This document shows, in pieces, positions 1 to 10,514 of a stretch of DNA of 64,000 nt. This DNA is from Arcuatula senhousia (lineage: Eukaryota; Mollusca; Bivalvia; Mytilida; Mytilidae). The translations under genes were made by a program, and so were the position numbers. The stretch is taken from assembly GCA_963971305.1 (NCBI GenBank), contig CAXARO010000959.1:18946-82945 (forward strand). Reading direction: 5' to 3'. Position 1 is the first letter of the stretch; the number at the start of each line of letters is the position of its first letter. The notes beneath the pieces were generated by a model. It was not told the origin of the DNA, ran no database searches, and saw only the letters and a program-made list of their open reading frames with translations.

Positions 1-489
1 GACTTGATAAACCGTGTTATAGACAAATATGGGATTTCGATCTCTCTGATGAGTGCAAATGTTGGTTTGTCATAAGGTGTTGTTTTGTCTTCCTTTACCG
101 GATTTGACACGCTGAATGGACTATTGGCAATGCGACGGGTGTGCTATAGCAAGCAGGAACTGCTTACTCTTCCGGAGCACCTGAGTTCACTCTTGTTTCG
201 ACTGGAGTTCGCGTTGTTGATTGATATTCAGTTATTTTGTGTTTCCATGTTTTACATGTTGTCTGTTTTTGTCCCGTTCCTGTTGGTGTTTACTGGTTTT
301 GTCTCTGCCCTTTCGGACTTTTGATATTCGGATACCCCATTGGTACCTCTGCTTCTCAGTATCCGTCAGAACTGTTAAATAAAATGAATAAAAGCGAGTC
401 ATTTTCCGTGACGGTTGTTGACAATAAAGGTCAAGGGGTTGACTTCGTGCACGAAAAAAAAAATTAATCAAATATTTCCTCCCCCCTGG
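1..489. repeat. T-rich dispersed repeat, copy 1
   Basis: The stretch from about 175 to 365 (from the words cacctgagttcactc to ttggtacctctgcttct) recurs in diverged form at 44300-44500 and in each triplication unit (13530-13720 and its copies). It is therefore a dispersed repeat, probably the end of a larger element. The small hydrophobic ORFs across it come from its T-richness. The flanks show nothing else recognisable. Confidence 0.5.
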
Positions 490-1532
490 CGTGTCTACCT
501 GTGATCTGTGGCAGAGAGTGTGCAGAAAGTCCGAAATGAAAAAATCGCTAAGGGACAAGTCAGTTTATTTTTCGGGCAAAAAAAATGCATCAGTCCCAGG
601 TTCTAGACGGCCGCATTTCGACCGTAAAGAGATAGTTGTGCACGTATATGTCCTGTTCCCAACAATCGCATTCTTCTATGACCAATGAAGCTCTCGATTC
701 TGATTTGCATAATGTGAAACAAATTGGTCGACAATATTATTCAAAATATAAGCAATGTTTCGTGTTGACTTGAAACCTTGCTGGAATCAAACTATCTCCA
801 GGTTTTTTTACAAATCTGAACGGGGGGAGTATGAGAAAATTGAAAATAGAAGTAAGAAGGAATGGATTACAATGATAAACAATCTTATTGACATGATACC
901 TGACAAAGTTAAACAAGAGTGCTTCAGGCTACAAATGCCAAAATCCCACCATTCTGTGAAAAAACCAGCTTGTTCAAATGTATTATGAGACTTCGCCTGA
1001 AATTGATGAACTTAACAGTTAGTTAATGAGAATGTGCACCTTGACATTTTTGAGAGTACCAATTCAAGCAATTGGGATGAAATAGCTGATTAATGTCAGG
1101 ATAGTTATAAATTGATAAATACAAATGTTAGCTTTCAAGTATCATACTTAAATTTTTAACAAAATTCTAACAAAGTTCGGATGAAAAGAAATCTAAAAGC
1201 ATATTAATAAAAAAAAGGTTGTAAGGCAAAAATGAAAGTATTTGATTGTTAACATTACGATTGCAACGTAAGAGGGAGGTTTGGCGATATAAAACCTGGT
1301 TCAATCCAAAAATTCTTTTGAAATGCCTGAACCAAGTCAGGACAATTTCAATCTTCAATTTCTCTGATGTGTCTTTGTCTTGTTTTGTCTTTTCGTCATG
1401 GATATATGAGATTGATCATCCCAGTTCGGTAGTTTTTTTGTTACCTAGTACACTCCAAAATGCAGTAGTTTTACATTGACCTTTACCTCAATGTGAGAAA
1501 TTGTCAAGAATTATTTTAACATATTTTTAGTA
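490..1532. other. AT-rich stretch, no recognised gene
   Basis: Short unrelated ORFs only (longest about 77 codons at 755-988). I see no family motif, inverted repeat or target duplication here. Confidence 0.5.
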
Positions 1533-3237
1533 ACAAGAGGCTCCTAGCAGCCTGAATCGCTCACCTGGTCTTAATGTCAACCCTTTGAGGACTTTTGTAT
1601 AGATAAATACAAATGACAACAAAGTTCCAGACAATAAATTTTGCTACGCCTGACGCGCGTTTCGTCTATTCAAGACTCATCAGAGGCGCTCTACCAAAAA
1701 TATTGAAAATGCCAAACACTGTATGAATATGAAGAGCATAGAACAGTATAACCAAAAAATACCAAACTGGGGAACCAAATTATTACTAAGATATTCAACC
1801 TATGTCTGGGGTAGGAAGAACCTTAGGGTTTTGACAATTTTGAAATTTCGACGGATAATTTAAAGCTTTGATGTATTCTACAACTCAAAAGTGTTGGTGC
1901 CGGAGCGGGCTAACCTCGGGGAATTTACACTCCACCAGCAGTGCTAACCTTCACGTGTGTTCAAAATACAAATGACAAATGAGCTGAATGTTTAAGCAAT
2001 AAAAAGCTTTTCTCTATCTGCAATAGTTTTCATTCCAAAGCAAAAAAATACTATTTTTCACCTTAAAAGGGCCATAACCCCTTAAAGGGGTCATCTGACA
2101 ACTTCAACCCTTTTGTAGAGCTAATTAAGCTGAACATTTAAGCAAGCAACATCTTTTCTCTATCTGTAAAAGTTTTCTTTCTTTAGGCCAAAAACACTAT
2201 TTTTTGTGTTTAAGGGGCCTTAACCACTATAAGGGGTCATCTGGCAACTTTACCCTATGGAAACTTTTGTAGAGCTAAATGAGCTGAACATTTAAGCAAG
2301 CAACAGCTTTTCTCTATCTGCAATAGTTTTCATTCTATAGGCCAAAAACTATTTTTTGCCTTTAAGGGGCCATAACCCCTATAAGGGGTCATCTGACAAC
2401 TTTGACCCCATGGAGACTTTTGTAGAGCTAAATGAGCTGAACATTTAAGCAAGCAACAGCTTTTCTTTATCTGCAATAGTTTTCATTCTATAGGCCAAAA
2501 ACACTATTTTTTGCCTTTAAGGGTTCGTAACCCCTATAAGGGGTCATCTGACAACTTCGACCCTATGGAGGCTTGTGTAGAGCTAAACCAGCTGAACATT
2601 TAAGCAAGCAACAGCTTTTCTCTATCTGCAATAGTTTTCATTCTATAGGCCAAAAACTCTATTTTTTTGCCTTTAAGGGGCTATAACCCCTATAAGGGGT
2701 CATCTGACAACTTTGACCTTATGGAGACTTTTGTGGAGCTAAATGAGCTGAACATTTAAGCAAGCAACAGCTTCTCTCTATCTGCAATAGTTTTCATTCT
2801 TTGGCCAAAAACATGAAAAAATGCTATTTTTCACCTTTAAGGGGCCGTAACTCCCATAAGGGGTCATCTGACCACTTCGACTCAATGGAGACTTTTGTAG
2901 AGCTTTTGATGCTGAAGCAGTGCGTGGCATCAGATTTCATCTATCTCTTATACTTTTTGATTTACAAGCCAAAAACAGTAGTCTGACCCCCCCTGGTCTA
3001 TTTTTAGCAACGGCGGCCATGTTTTTCGACGAATCAAAAATCCCCACATCAGTTCTGTGGGGGATACCCTAAAGTACCACCAGACCAAATTTGGTTTGAA
3101 TCTGTGCAGCCGTTTTAGAGGAGAAGAAGTTTGAAGAAAAGTTAACGACGACGACGGACGACGACGACGGACGACGACGACGACGGACGCCAAGTGATGG
3201 CAATAGCTCACATGGCCTTTGGCCAGGTGAGCTAAAA
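1533..3237 (+). mobile_element. pearl/Helitron-like non-autonomous element, family P1, copy 1
   Basis: The element opens with acaagaggctcc and the word gctcacctgg, and closes with its inverse ccaggtgagc. The interior is about six imperfect ~155-bp tandem units (each with ataaggggtcatctgac, cttttgtagagctaa, gagctgaacatttaagcaag and a ctatctgcaatagttttcatt block), followed by an ACGACGG-rich stretch at 3145-3188. The 3' end has a GGCC-TTT-GGCC hairpin followed seven bases on by CTAA. Core repeats plus a GAC/ACGG microsatellite match the bivalve pearl family; hairpin plus CTRR matches Helitron 3' ends. There is no coding capacity. A 355-bp repeat unit is inserted near its 5' end. Confidence 0.75.
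1604..1975 (+). repeat. Single unit of the ~357-bp tandem repeat inserted in pearl copy 1
   Basis: The unit starts and ends with the word atacaaatgaca and contains the motif gacgcgcgtttcgtc ... actcatcagaggcgctc. The same unit is tandem at 42746-43510. The pearl copy at 34924 lacks it: there tatagctaaatgagctg is continuous, which gives the empty site. Confidence 0.75.
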
Positions 3238-3338
3238 ATAAACAGTGTAAACATAAACATTTGATTCTTTAAATCATAAAAAATATTTAAGACATAATTT
3301 CAAACTTTTGCACATACAGCTAAATATATTAGATAAAC

Positions 3339-4192
3339 AGGAGGCTCCCAGGAGCATGAATCGCTCACCTGGTTTCAATGACTTAATGTAACAATATTTC
3401 ACTTTGCAAACACCCCATCATGAAAATGAAACCGTTGGAAAGTTCCATTAAGCTAAGTATTTAAGCAAGCAAAAGAATGGCACAGTCTTCTATGAATCAC
3501 AATCTTAATATCACGTACAATCTACTTTTTTTGTCATAACTCCTATAAGGGTCATTTGAAATTTTCAACCTTAATAACAATTTTGTAGATCTTAATTATC
3601 TTATCACTAAAGCAAGCAAAACCTTTTCTTTTCTCTATCTTCTATAGTCCACAATCTACAAGCCTAAAACCATTATTGTTGGCGTTTTAGGGGCCGTAAC
3701 TCCTATAACAGGTCATCTGACAATTTCGACATAATGGACAATTAAGCTGAACAATATCCAATTAAAATTACTTCAATATCTTATAAAGTTCATGAGATAT
3801 AAGACAAAATTAGTGCAAAAAGCAGAAAAGTTAAGAAAAGGGGCAATAACACCCACACGGTTTGATGGAATTTCTTTAAAATTTGGAATAGGTAGATCTT
3901 GACATGCTGATTACTTTTATCCTTGCCAGAATTTTGATATCTATCACCGTTTTTGAGTTACATGTGTTTGCAAAAAACTGCTGCTTCTATTTTTAGCAAC
4001 GACGGCCATGTTTTTTATTAGACCAATTTAAAATGAGGATCATTTGTAGCCAACCTATCATATACCATTCCTACCGAGTTTCAGTCAAATTGGTTAAGTA
4101 GTTTTAGAGAAGACGAGTTTTGAATTTGTTTACAGACGACAGATGCATAGTGATGGCATAAGCCCTTATGGCCTTCGGCCAAGTGAGCTTAA
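3339..4192 (+). mobile_element. pearl/Helitron-like element, family P1, diverged copy 2
   Basis: It has the same opening (ggaggctcccaggagc, then cgctcacctgg) and the same closing structure (GGCC-TTC-GGCC hairpin, then aagtgagctt). It holds only about two core units, more diverged than those of copy 1, and the 3' microsatellite is reduced to gacgacagatg. It is an older or different subfamily member. Confidence 0.7.
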
Positions 4193-4431
4193 AATAGAAA
4201 TAATTTCAATTGAAATGCTGCTCAATATGTAAAGTATGTGCTTTGGGCAGAAAACCTTGTTTAATGCCCACTTTCTAGTATTTAGTGCTTTAAGTCCTGC
4301 TGGGGTTGGGGGTACCATACACATAAGCAACGACAATGTTCCAACCAACAACAGCCCTTATGACTAAACTGAACCCAGTGACTTACATTATCTGCTCCAG
4401 AGTTATATGCAACTTTGCATATCCTTCAAAG

Positions 4432-4952
4432 TCCCGTGCGGGGCCCAGGAGGCGAATAGGACCGCAGCAGCGCTAAGCTTGTCGGTAAAAGTCCACTAAA
4501 GAGCGCTCAGAAACCTGACATCGGGGTCAGGCCGCTTTGCCCACAAAGCGACTGGAATGTGTGCCCCAGGTGGTTGAATGGGGCAGCCCTGACATCGAGA
4601 GATGCGGGGTCGTCAGGCGATAATGCGGAAAACCTGACTGCAAACCATAGTGGTGCACCGTGTTGGGAAAAATGTCACGTTCCTCTCGCGTTAAAGAACC
4701 CTGCTGCAGGTCTCGGTAAGAGTAGGACCCGAAGGATCACCATGCAGGAGGCAAAATTTCCCGTCCCTACCAATCACTCCTTTTTCCAGTGGCAGTCAAA
4801 ACTCTCCTACCCGATTGGCCTTGTGTCCCCGTTTCCTCCATTTCATCATCATCATTTCATGTTCATTGTGTCACCACTTACATGTTCATCTCCCGGATAT
4901 AGCCGAAATCGCGCTGCTTGGGAGTAAAGCAATAACTAACTAACTAACTAAT
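4432..4952 (+). mobile_element. SINE-like element, TAAC-tailed family (full length)
   Basis: About 520 bp. The head runs from cccgtgcggggcccaggaggcgaatagg, the conserved 3' module ends in ctgcttgggagtaaagcaataac, and the tail is (TAAC)n. The head is shared with the ACTC-tailed family but the 3' module differs. The window holds at least five more members. A word like TGGCGAATAGG near the 5' end resembles a pol III A box, but a correctly spaced B box is not clear. The long ORF across it is read-through. Confidence 0.75.
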
Positions 4953-4964
4953 GTTATTTGCATT

Positions 4965-5120
4965 AAAGCGTGTGTTGTCAGCTTGTGCTAAAGGTTCCTT
5001 TATAGGAATAGGTGCTGCTGGTGCTGAAGCTACTGGGACATTTCCTTGAGTCTCATTAGGTAAGTCTGTGCCACTTTCTATATTCTCTTTATTACATGTA
5101 GCTGTAATATCTTCATCGTG
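4965..5120 (-). pseudogene. Fragment resembling the N-terminal gag region of the YR retrotransposon
   Basis: On the minus strand about 52 codons stay open without an ATG. They are rich in Pro, Ala and acidic residues and include the words VASAPAAPIPIKEP and NKENIESGTDLP. The composition and the KEPL word resemble the low-complexity gag region at 37150-38394. The position also fits: the repeat that lies upstream of gag at 38905-39085 recurs here at 6180-6360 in the same relative order. The family call is inference. It could be an unrelated coding remnant. Confidence 0.35.
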
Positions 5121-5364
5121 GCGCTAATATATCTCGGGATAAATAGGGTGTCGGGTGTGTCGAGTTATGAACTTCGCAAACCAAAAAACGCTATAAAATC
5201 AAACACAAATATTTATCAAATCATGAAGTAATCCGATCGGTACAAGCTGGCTGGACCTAAATCTGTACACCAACACCAAGGAATATACAACACGGTGTTT
5301 AATGAAGAACACAGGGATCTGAACCTACTTATTATAAGCCTACTAACAACAGTGAAAATCCAAT

Positions 5365-5640
5365 GATTTATTGCATATTTCCACTGTTGCAACAACGTAA
5401 TAATTGAGATGTGTGTAAATGAAACGAGTATTGATTTACATTTAATAGTGTACTGATAATATAAAGAACGACAATGTAGTTTGGCTGAAAATTTGTCATG
5501 GCATTTATTCAACATAAACATTAACATAATCAACACACTGGCCAACAGTAAAACATGTTGACAAATGGTCACTGAAGGGAAAACCAACAGTGAAAATTAT
5601 TGTTCTTTGGCTGCTGGGCTTATCCATAACAGCTTAATCA
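5365..5640. repeat. Segment duplicated at 6360-7135; empty site for a SINE
   Basis: From ttgcatatttccactgttgcaac onward, about 270 bp are nearly repeated at 6360-6383 plus 6882-7135. In the second copy the ACTC-SINE splits the word ccactgttgca. This copy keeps the uninterrupted word and so shows the pre-insertion state. Confidence 0.75.
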
Positions 5641-6179
5641 AATAAATCACTGCCAACCACTTATGAAGTAAGTCCAACTCCAATGCCATGACGACTTGAC
5701 CGAGCTGTGCGTAATCCAATTATAAAATTTAAGTCCGTAAAACATGTATATTACAGTTCGAGAAACGATGTTCAAGCGATGTTTAAACGGTATGATGAGC
5801 AATTCAAGGTTAAGTGTTCAAGCGATTTTATCCAAATTCTGTAAAACGAGTAGTATGATAGATTTCGTGTTCGTATGTTCTATCTAAGTTCATCGTAGTC
5901 CATAAAACGGAATGTTACAATTAGTGGCCCAATTTTCAGCGACATTCATCGAAGTCCATAAAACGAAAAGTTACTTTCATGATCCAATGTTTTAGCAGTA
6001 TTCATCGAAGTCCTTAAAACGGGTACATAACAGTACATGGCCCATCTTTCAGCAATATTTATCCAACACAGTAACTGCAATCTATAATTCATTAAGCCAT
6101 GGACACAATCTGAAAAATAAACTAGGAGAGCAAGAATATGCAAACCGAAGGGAGGGTGCGTGGGTGTTTGATTTGAAAA

Positions 6180-6360
6180 ACTGCACGAGAATGATTTGAG
6201 CGGGAGTTTGACTTATATACGACTCAAGTCCACGAGGCGCTTTAACATATAATCTTTAAAATGTTTTTTTTTATATAAATTGTAAAGGGTATTGTGTTTA
6301 AATTTAGTAATATGTTTCAATGCAATAAATCAATTTAATTAACATGCAATTAAATTTTAT
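6180..6360 (-). repeat. Probable terminal region of the YR retrotransposon (copy of 38905-39085)
   Basis: The two stretches share about 180 bp (gatttgagcgggagttt ... cacgaggcgctttaacata ... catgcaattaaattttatt) with small indels. At 38905 the copy lies upstream of the gag start in minus orientation; here it lies upstream of the gag-like fragment at 4965-5120. It is best explained as the 5' end or leader of the element. Confidence 0.5.
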
Positions 6361-6383
6361 TATTGCATATTTCCACTGTTGCA

Positions 6384-6881
6384 TGAGTGAGTGAGTGAGT
6401 TGGTGTTTTACGCCCGTGCAACGCTATATAGGTTTTTACAGGCGATGAACATGAAAAGGATGATAAAATGAACATGAAATGATGATGATGACAAATGAAA
6501 CATGGGGATGGGGTGGAACACAAAGGACCGGTAAATTTTGAAGAACCACAGGTAAAAGGGGAGAGGTGGGTAAGGGCGGGAAAATTTAGCATATGTGGTG
6601 CACTACTTGGCGGTCCACAAATGGGGTCTTTTACGTGCATGAAGCGTGGCACTCTCCACACACGTTGGCCCACTATGGTCGGCGGTCAGGGTTTCCGTAT
6701 TATAGACCTGACAACCCCCGCGGACGAGGGCAACCCTATTCAGCCACCTAGGGTACACACCTAGGGTCGCTCTGTGGGCTGAGCACTGACCCGACGTCAG
6801 AATCCCAAGACCCTTAGTCGCCTCTTACGACAAGCTAGGCTCTGCTGCGGGCCTATTCGCCACCCGGGCCCCTCACGGGAC
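6384..6881 (-). mobile_element. SINE-like element, ACTC-tailed family (full length)
   Basis: In minus orientation it runs from the head cccgtgaggggcccgggtggcgaatagg to a tail of (ACTC)n read here as gagtgagtgagtgag. An 11-bp target duplication, ccactgttgca, lies at 6373-6383 and 6882-6892. The paralogous segment at 5365 shows the empty site, which fixes the ends. Confidence 0.85.
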
Positions 6882-7172
6882 CCACTGTTGCAACAACGTA
6901 ATAATTGAGATGTGTGTAAATGAAACGAGTATTGATTTAAATTTAATAGTGTACTGATAATATAGAGAACGACTGAAAATTTGCATTTATTCAACATATA
7001 CATCAACATAATCAACAAACTGGCCAACAGTAAAACATGTTGACAAATGGTCACTGAAGGGAAAACAAACATGGAAAATTATTGTTCTTTGGCTGCTGGG
7101 CTTATCCATAACAGCTTAATCAAATAAATCACTGCCAAAATTAGCATTTGTGTAAGCATGAAGCAAATGCTA

Positions 7173-7345
7173 TAGTCCATCAGCCAAGTCTGAAAAGGCG
7201 TCATATTTAAAAGTTGAGTGGATACCCCTGTAGACCGCATTTTTATTGTAAAAAGTTGAAGATTTGTATCTAAGCTTCATGTTTCAGGATGTTATACTTG
7301 TATAAAACATGCGGAAAATAATTTTAAATTGAGTTTCCTGAACCC
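7173..7345 (+). repeat. Left terminal inverted repeat of the Academ-like transposon
   Basis: It aligns in reverse complement with 14240-14409. The shared blocks in order are tagtccatcagcca, gtggatacccctgtagaccg, tttttattg, a ttatac word and atgcggaaaat. The outer 70 bp are well conserved and the inner 100 bp more diverged. Confidence 0.75.
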
Positions 7346-8477
7346 CCCTACAAGCCTCGGCAGAGTAGCCTTTCATAAATTAAAAATATTTGTTTAGCTT
7401 TTTCGATAATATCAATTATTGTGTTGTAAAACAGTATTTAAGATATAAAAGAAACATTACCAGAAATGATTTTAGTTTTAAAAAATATTATTAAAAAGTT
7501 ATTGACGAATAAAAACGATCGATTTTTACATCTTTTTAATTATTTTACACGCGTCCATTGCAGTTTGTACTGACTTGATATCAAATTTTCAAGATAATAC
7601 CATGCTTAATGTTATTACAAACAATTCATAATTTTAAAACACCAAATAAAGTTTTAATCGCATGTTTTATAAAAAATCTAAGTTTAATTGATCATTTGCG
7701 GATAATGTTGACCAATCCGGTACGCTTCAACTTTATACAACAAGTCATTATCTAGGTTATTGAACTATTTTTAGTCAGATATTTTACTCACTTGTTATTC
7801 ACTATTTAAGTGTTTTTGGTCTTTATTTCATGCCTTGATAATTATATTTGATATAAGAAATAAGCATAAATATGTTTTAAACGGAAAATTGTCGATATTT
7901 TGCCCATTTTGTTCGGGTCTGTTTGACTTTTTCTTTCAACAGGTGTGTTTGACTTTGACTTTATACAGCTATTAGATGCACTTTAAGTGAACACGTGACG
8001 TCGCTATTTGCTATTTTCTGCTTTCTTTGTATTTTTATCTAACCTCTAATACTTGTCACCCGTTTTTGTTTTGATTTGACCGTTCTTTAAAACTTTCTCG
8101 TCGTTATATAGATACATCTCTATTTGATCTTTTGGAATGATTTTTGTCTAGAAAACGTATTCTGATACCAATTAGGTATTGTTTTGTTGAGATTTTATTG
8201 CTACAGTGGTAGTTTGTTGCTTTTACTCAGGTTGCCTGTTGTTTTATTTGTGATAAGTTTTTTTTTTTTCTTTTGGATTTTCGTTGTTTTTTTTTTTTGT
8301 TGATGTATCTTTACTTTGCATAAAATTGTGTGGTCTTTGATTTTTTTTACAATGGTTATCAGCCTTTTTGCTGTTGTTGATATTGTCAGTTTACTTATGT
8401 TATAAGGTGATATTGTTTTTGTTTGTTTTGTTATATTTTGTTTGTTTATGTGTTTTTACTATTGTTAATTGTATACA
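7346..8477 (+). other. Non-coding 5' part of the Academ-like transposon
   Basis: Very AT-rich, with T-runs at 8255-8300, and no coding motif. It should contain the promoter of the transposase gene, but I can name no specific site. Translation most plausibly starts at the ATG at 8478; the codon at 8469 that also opens the frame is TTG. Confidence 0.4.
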
Positions 8478-10514
8478 ATGACTGATGAAATTTTCACTTT
8501 AAAATCAATTCCAACCATAAAACCAAATGAAATCGATTGGGACAGTTGTCTTTGTCATAGTCCAGGCCAAGTTGGTAAGCTGACTAGTTTCTCTGAAAAG
8601 ACCTGGGACACTTTTCGAAAAGCGGCAGGGCAAAGAAACGACGAAGTTAATGAGCTGTTAGCTTCTTATTGGAATGGAGGTTTCAGGGGTAGTTACCATC
8701 GACGCTGCTACCAAATTTACACCGCGAAGCGAAATTTGAGCTTTCATAGGAAAAGAAAAGGCAATGACAATGTCCGAGAACCAGTAACTTGTAAGCCGGC
8801 TAAATCACCGAGAACATTTGATAGGACAAAATGCGTAATCTGCTTGAAGGATAAGTTACTTTCAGACAGAAAATCCAAAGAGCAATTGCGTAAATGCCTC
8901 ACTGATGATGGTCTGTCAACATTAAAACGAGCTGCGGATGAAGACTCCTTTCTTTTGAAAAGGCTCGACTCAGGCTATGACATTCTATATCACAAATCCT
9001 GTTACAAGAAACTAACTAGGTGTCTTTATAAAGAAACAAGACACTTTTGAAGATGATTTGTCTGAATTTGATTCTGTTTTTAATACTCTAGCTTTAGAAA
9101 TTGAACAAAGTGTGGTTAAAGAACTCAGAGTTGTTTCAATGTCTTTCCTTAAAGGCAGATATCAGAAACTTTTGAGTGAAGCCGGTCTTGACGCCTCTAG
9201 CTATAAAGCTTTATATTTACAAAAACGCACTGAGAAACGATTTGGTGAAAAACTGTCATTTTGGAGAACACACGAAAGAGCAACACAAATTGTTTTTAAT
9301 AACAGCGTACCAAAAGGACAGATTATAGCTACCGCGTTTGAATCTTGGAAAGCTTCGAAAGATGACAATCTAGATATACCAGATTTACCAACAGACGAAC
9401 CAAAAGAGCACGACTTATTTCGTCATGTGTATTGTGTTGCTAAAGCTCTTAGACGAATGACTTTGACAGAATCTAAGTCCTCAATTCCATGGCCACCATG
9501 CGGAAACTCAATCGGCGAAGAATCAGTAACAATACCAGACCTTCTGTTCAACTTTTTTGCGTGGGTTTTGACGGAAGATCAGTCTGACGATCCTTTTTCG
9601 AATTCCAAGATCGAACTCGCCGATCCAACAAAAAGAAGAGTTCTTCATTTGCCCAGGATATCATTTATGATGTGACTCGTGCACAAGTTAAACCACCTAA
9701 GCATATTAGTCTGGCCTTTCTTGTAAAAAATCTAACTGGTTCGGCACAACTTGTAAAAGTTCTTAATAGGTTCGGGCATTCTATATCATATGATATGTTA
9801 GAAGAAGCAGAAACTGCTATTGCATTTGACGTAGCACAGAAGGCTGATGACGGAAACGTCTGTTTGCCAGGACATATAAAAACAGGTGTTTTCTCCACCT
9901 ATTGTTGGGACAACAATGACCTTTGTTAAGAGACTCTCAGGTGCTGGTACAACAAATTGCACTAATGGTATTGTAATACAGAAAGAATGTGACTGGTGCA
10001 AAAATGTGCAGGAACAATCAAAGCGCGTGAAAGGTAATGTAAAGCGAGCTTTCTCCTACAGTACATTGCAGAGCCTAGATCAATTTACTGACCACAGTAG
10101 TAAACGCAACGGTCCACCTGAGAAGATCGACTGTCTAGATGTCAATGAAAACACCTATGTCGAGAAACAGTTAGAAGCTATGAAAAAAGACTTCTGCTTT
10201 TTTCTATCGCGTCTTCCATTTGATGCTGACTTCTTTAGTTTTCGTGAATCAGATCAGGTAATTCCTGCTTGGACAGGATTTAATATGTTGACAACTTCTA
10301 AGTCAGTTCCCAGAAAAGATGTGATTGGGTATTTGCAGGTGGTAGATGCAAGTCCAACAGACCTCTCGACGGTTAACACTATACTGAAGCGTTCAATGGC
10401 CCTTGCAGATAAACTTGATCAGAACGATGTTGTGATTGTTTTTGATCAAGCAATCTATGCAAAGGCTCTCGAGATAATATGGGCAAACGCTAGTACCTTC
10501 CGTCGGGTTGTTGT
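8478..10514 (+). pseudogene. Academ-like transposase, N-terminal part (frameshifted)
   Basis: Four successive frames join into one protein. Segment 1 (8478-9050) has two Cys/His clusters: CLCHSPGQVG with YHRRCY, and CVICLKDK with YHKSCYKKL. These look like a pair of zinc-binding units. Segment 2 continues with KKQDTFEDDLSEF and runs to about 9660. Segment 3 (AQDIIYDVT, then TGSAQLVKVLNRFGHSISYD) runs to a TAA at 9927-9929 just after WDNNDLC. Segment 4 (LSGAGTTNCTNGIV ... VIVFDQAIYAKALEI) runs to about 10515. Frame changes lie near 9035, 9657, 9932 and 10512. WDNND and VFDQAIY carry conserved acids that may belong to the DDE core (inference). Small indels plus a stop indicate a dead copy, though isolated assembly indels cannot be excluded. 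Confidence 0.7.

Noticed and set aside
3145..3188. gacgacggacg repeat as a coding Asp/Arg tract
   Set aside because: It is the microsatellite part of the pearl element.
4432..4500. SINE head as a tRNA gene
   Set aside because: There is an A-box-like word, but no cloverleaf, no anticodon stem and no well-spaced B box could be drawn.
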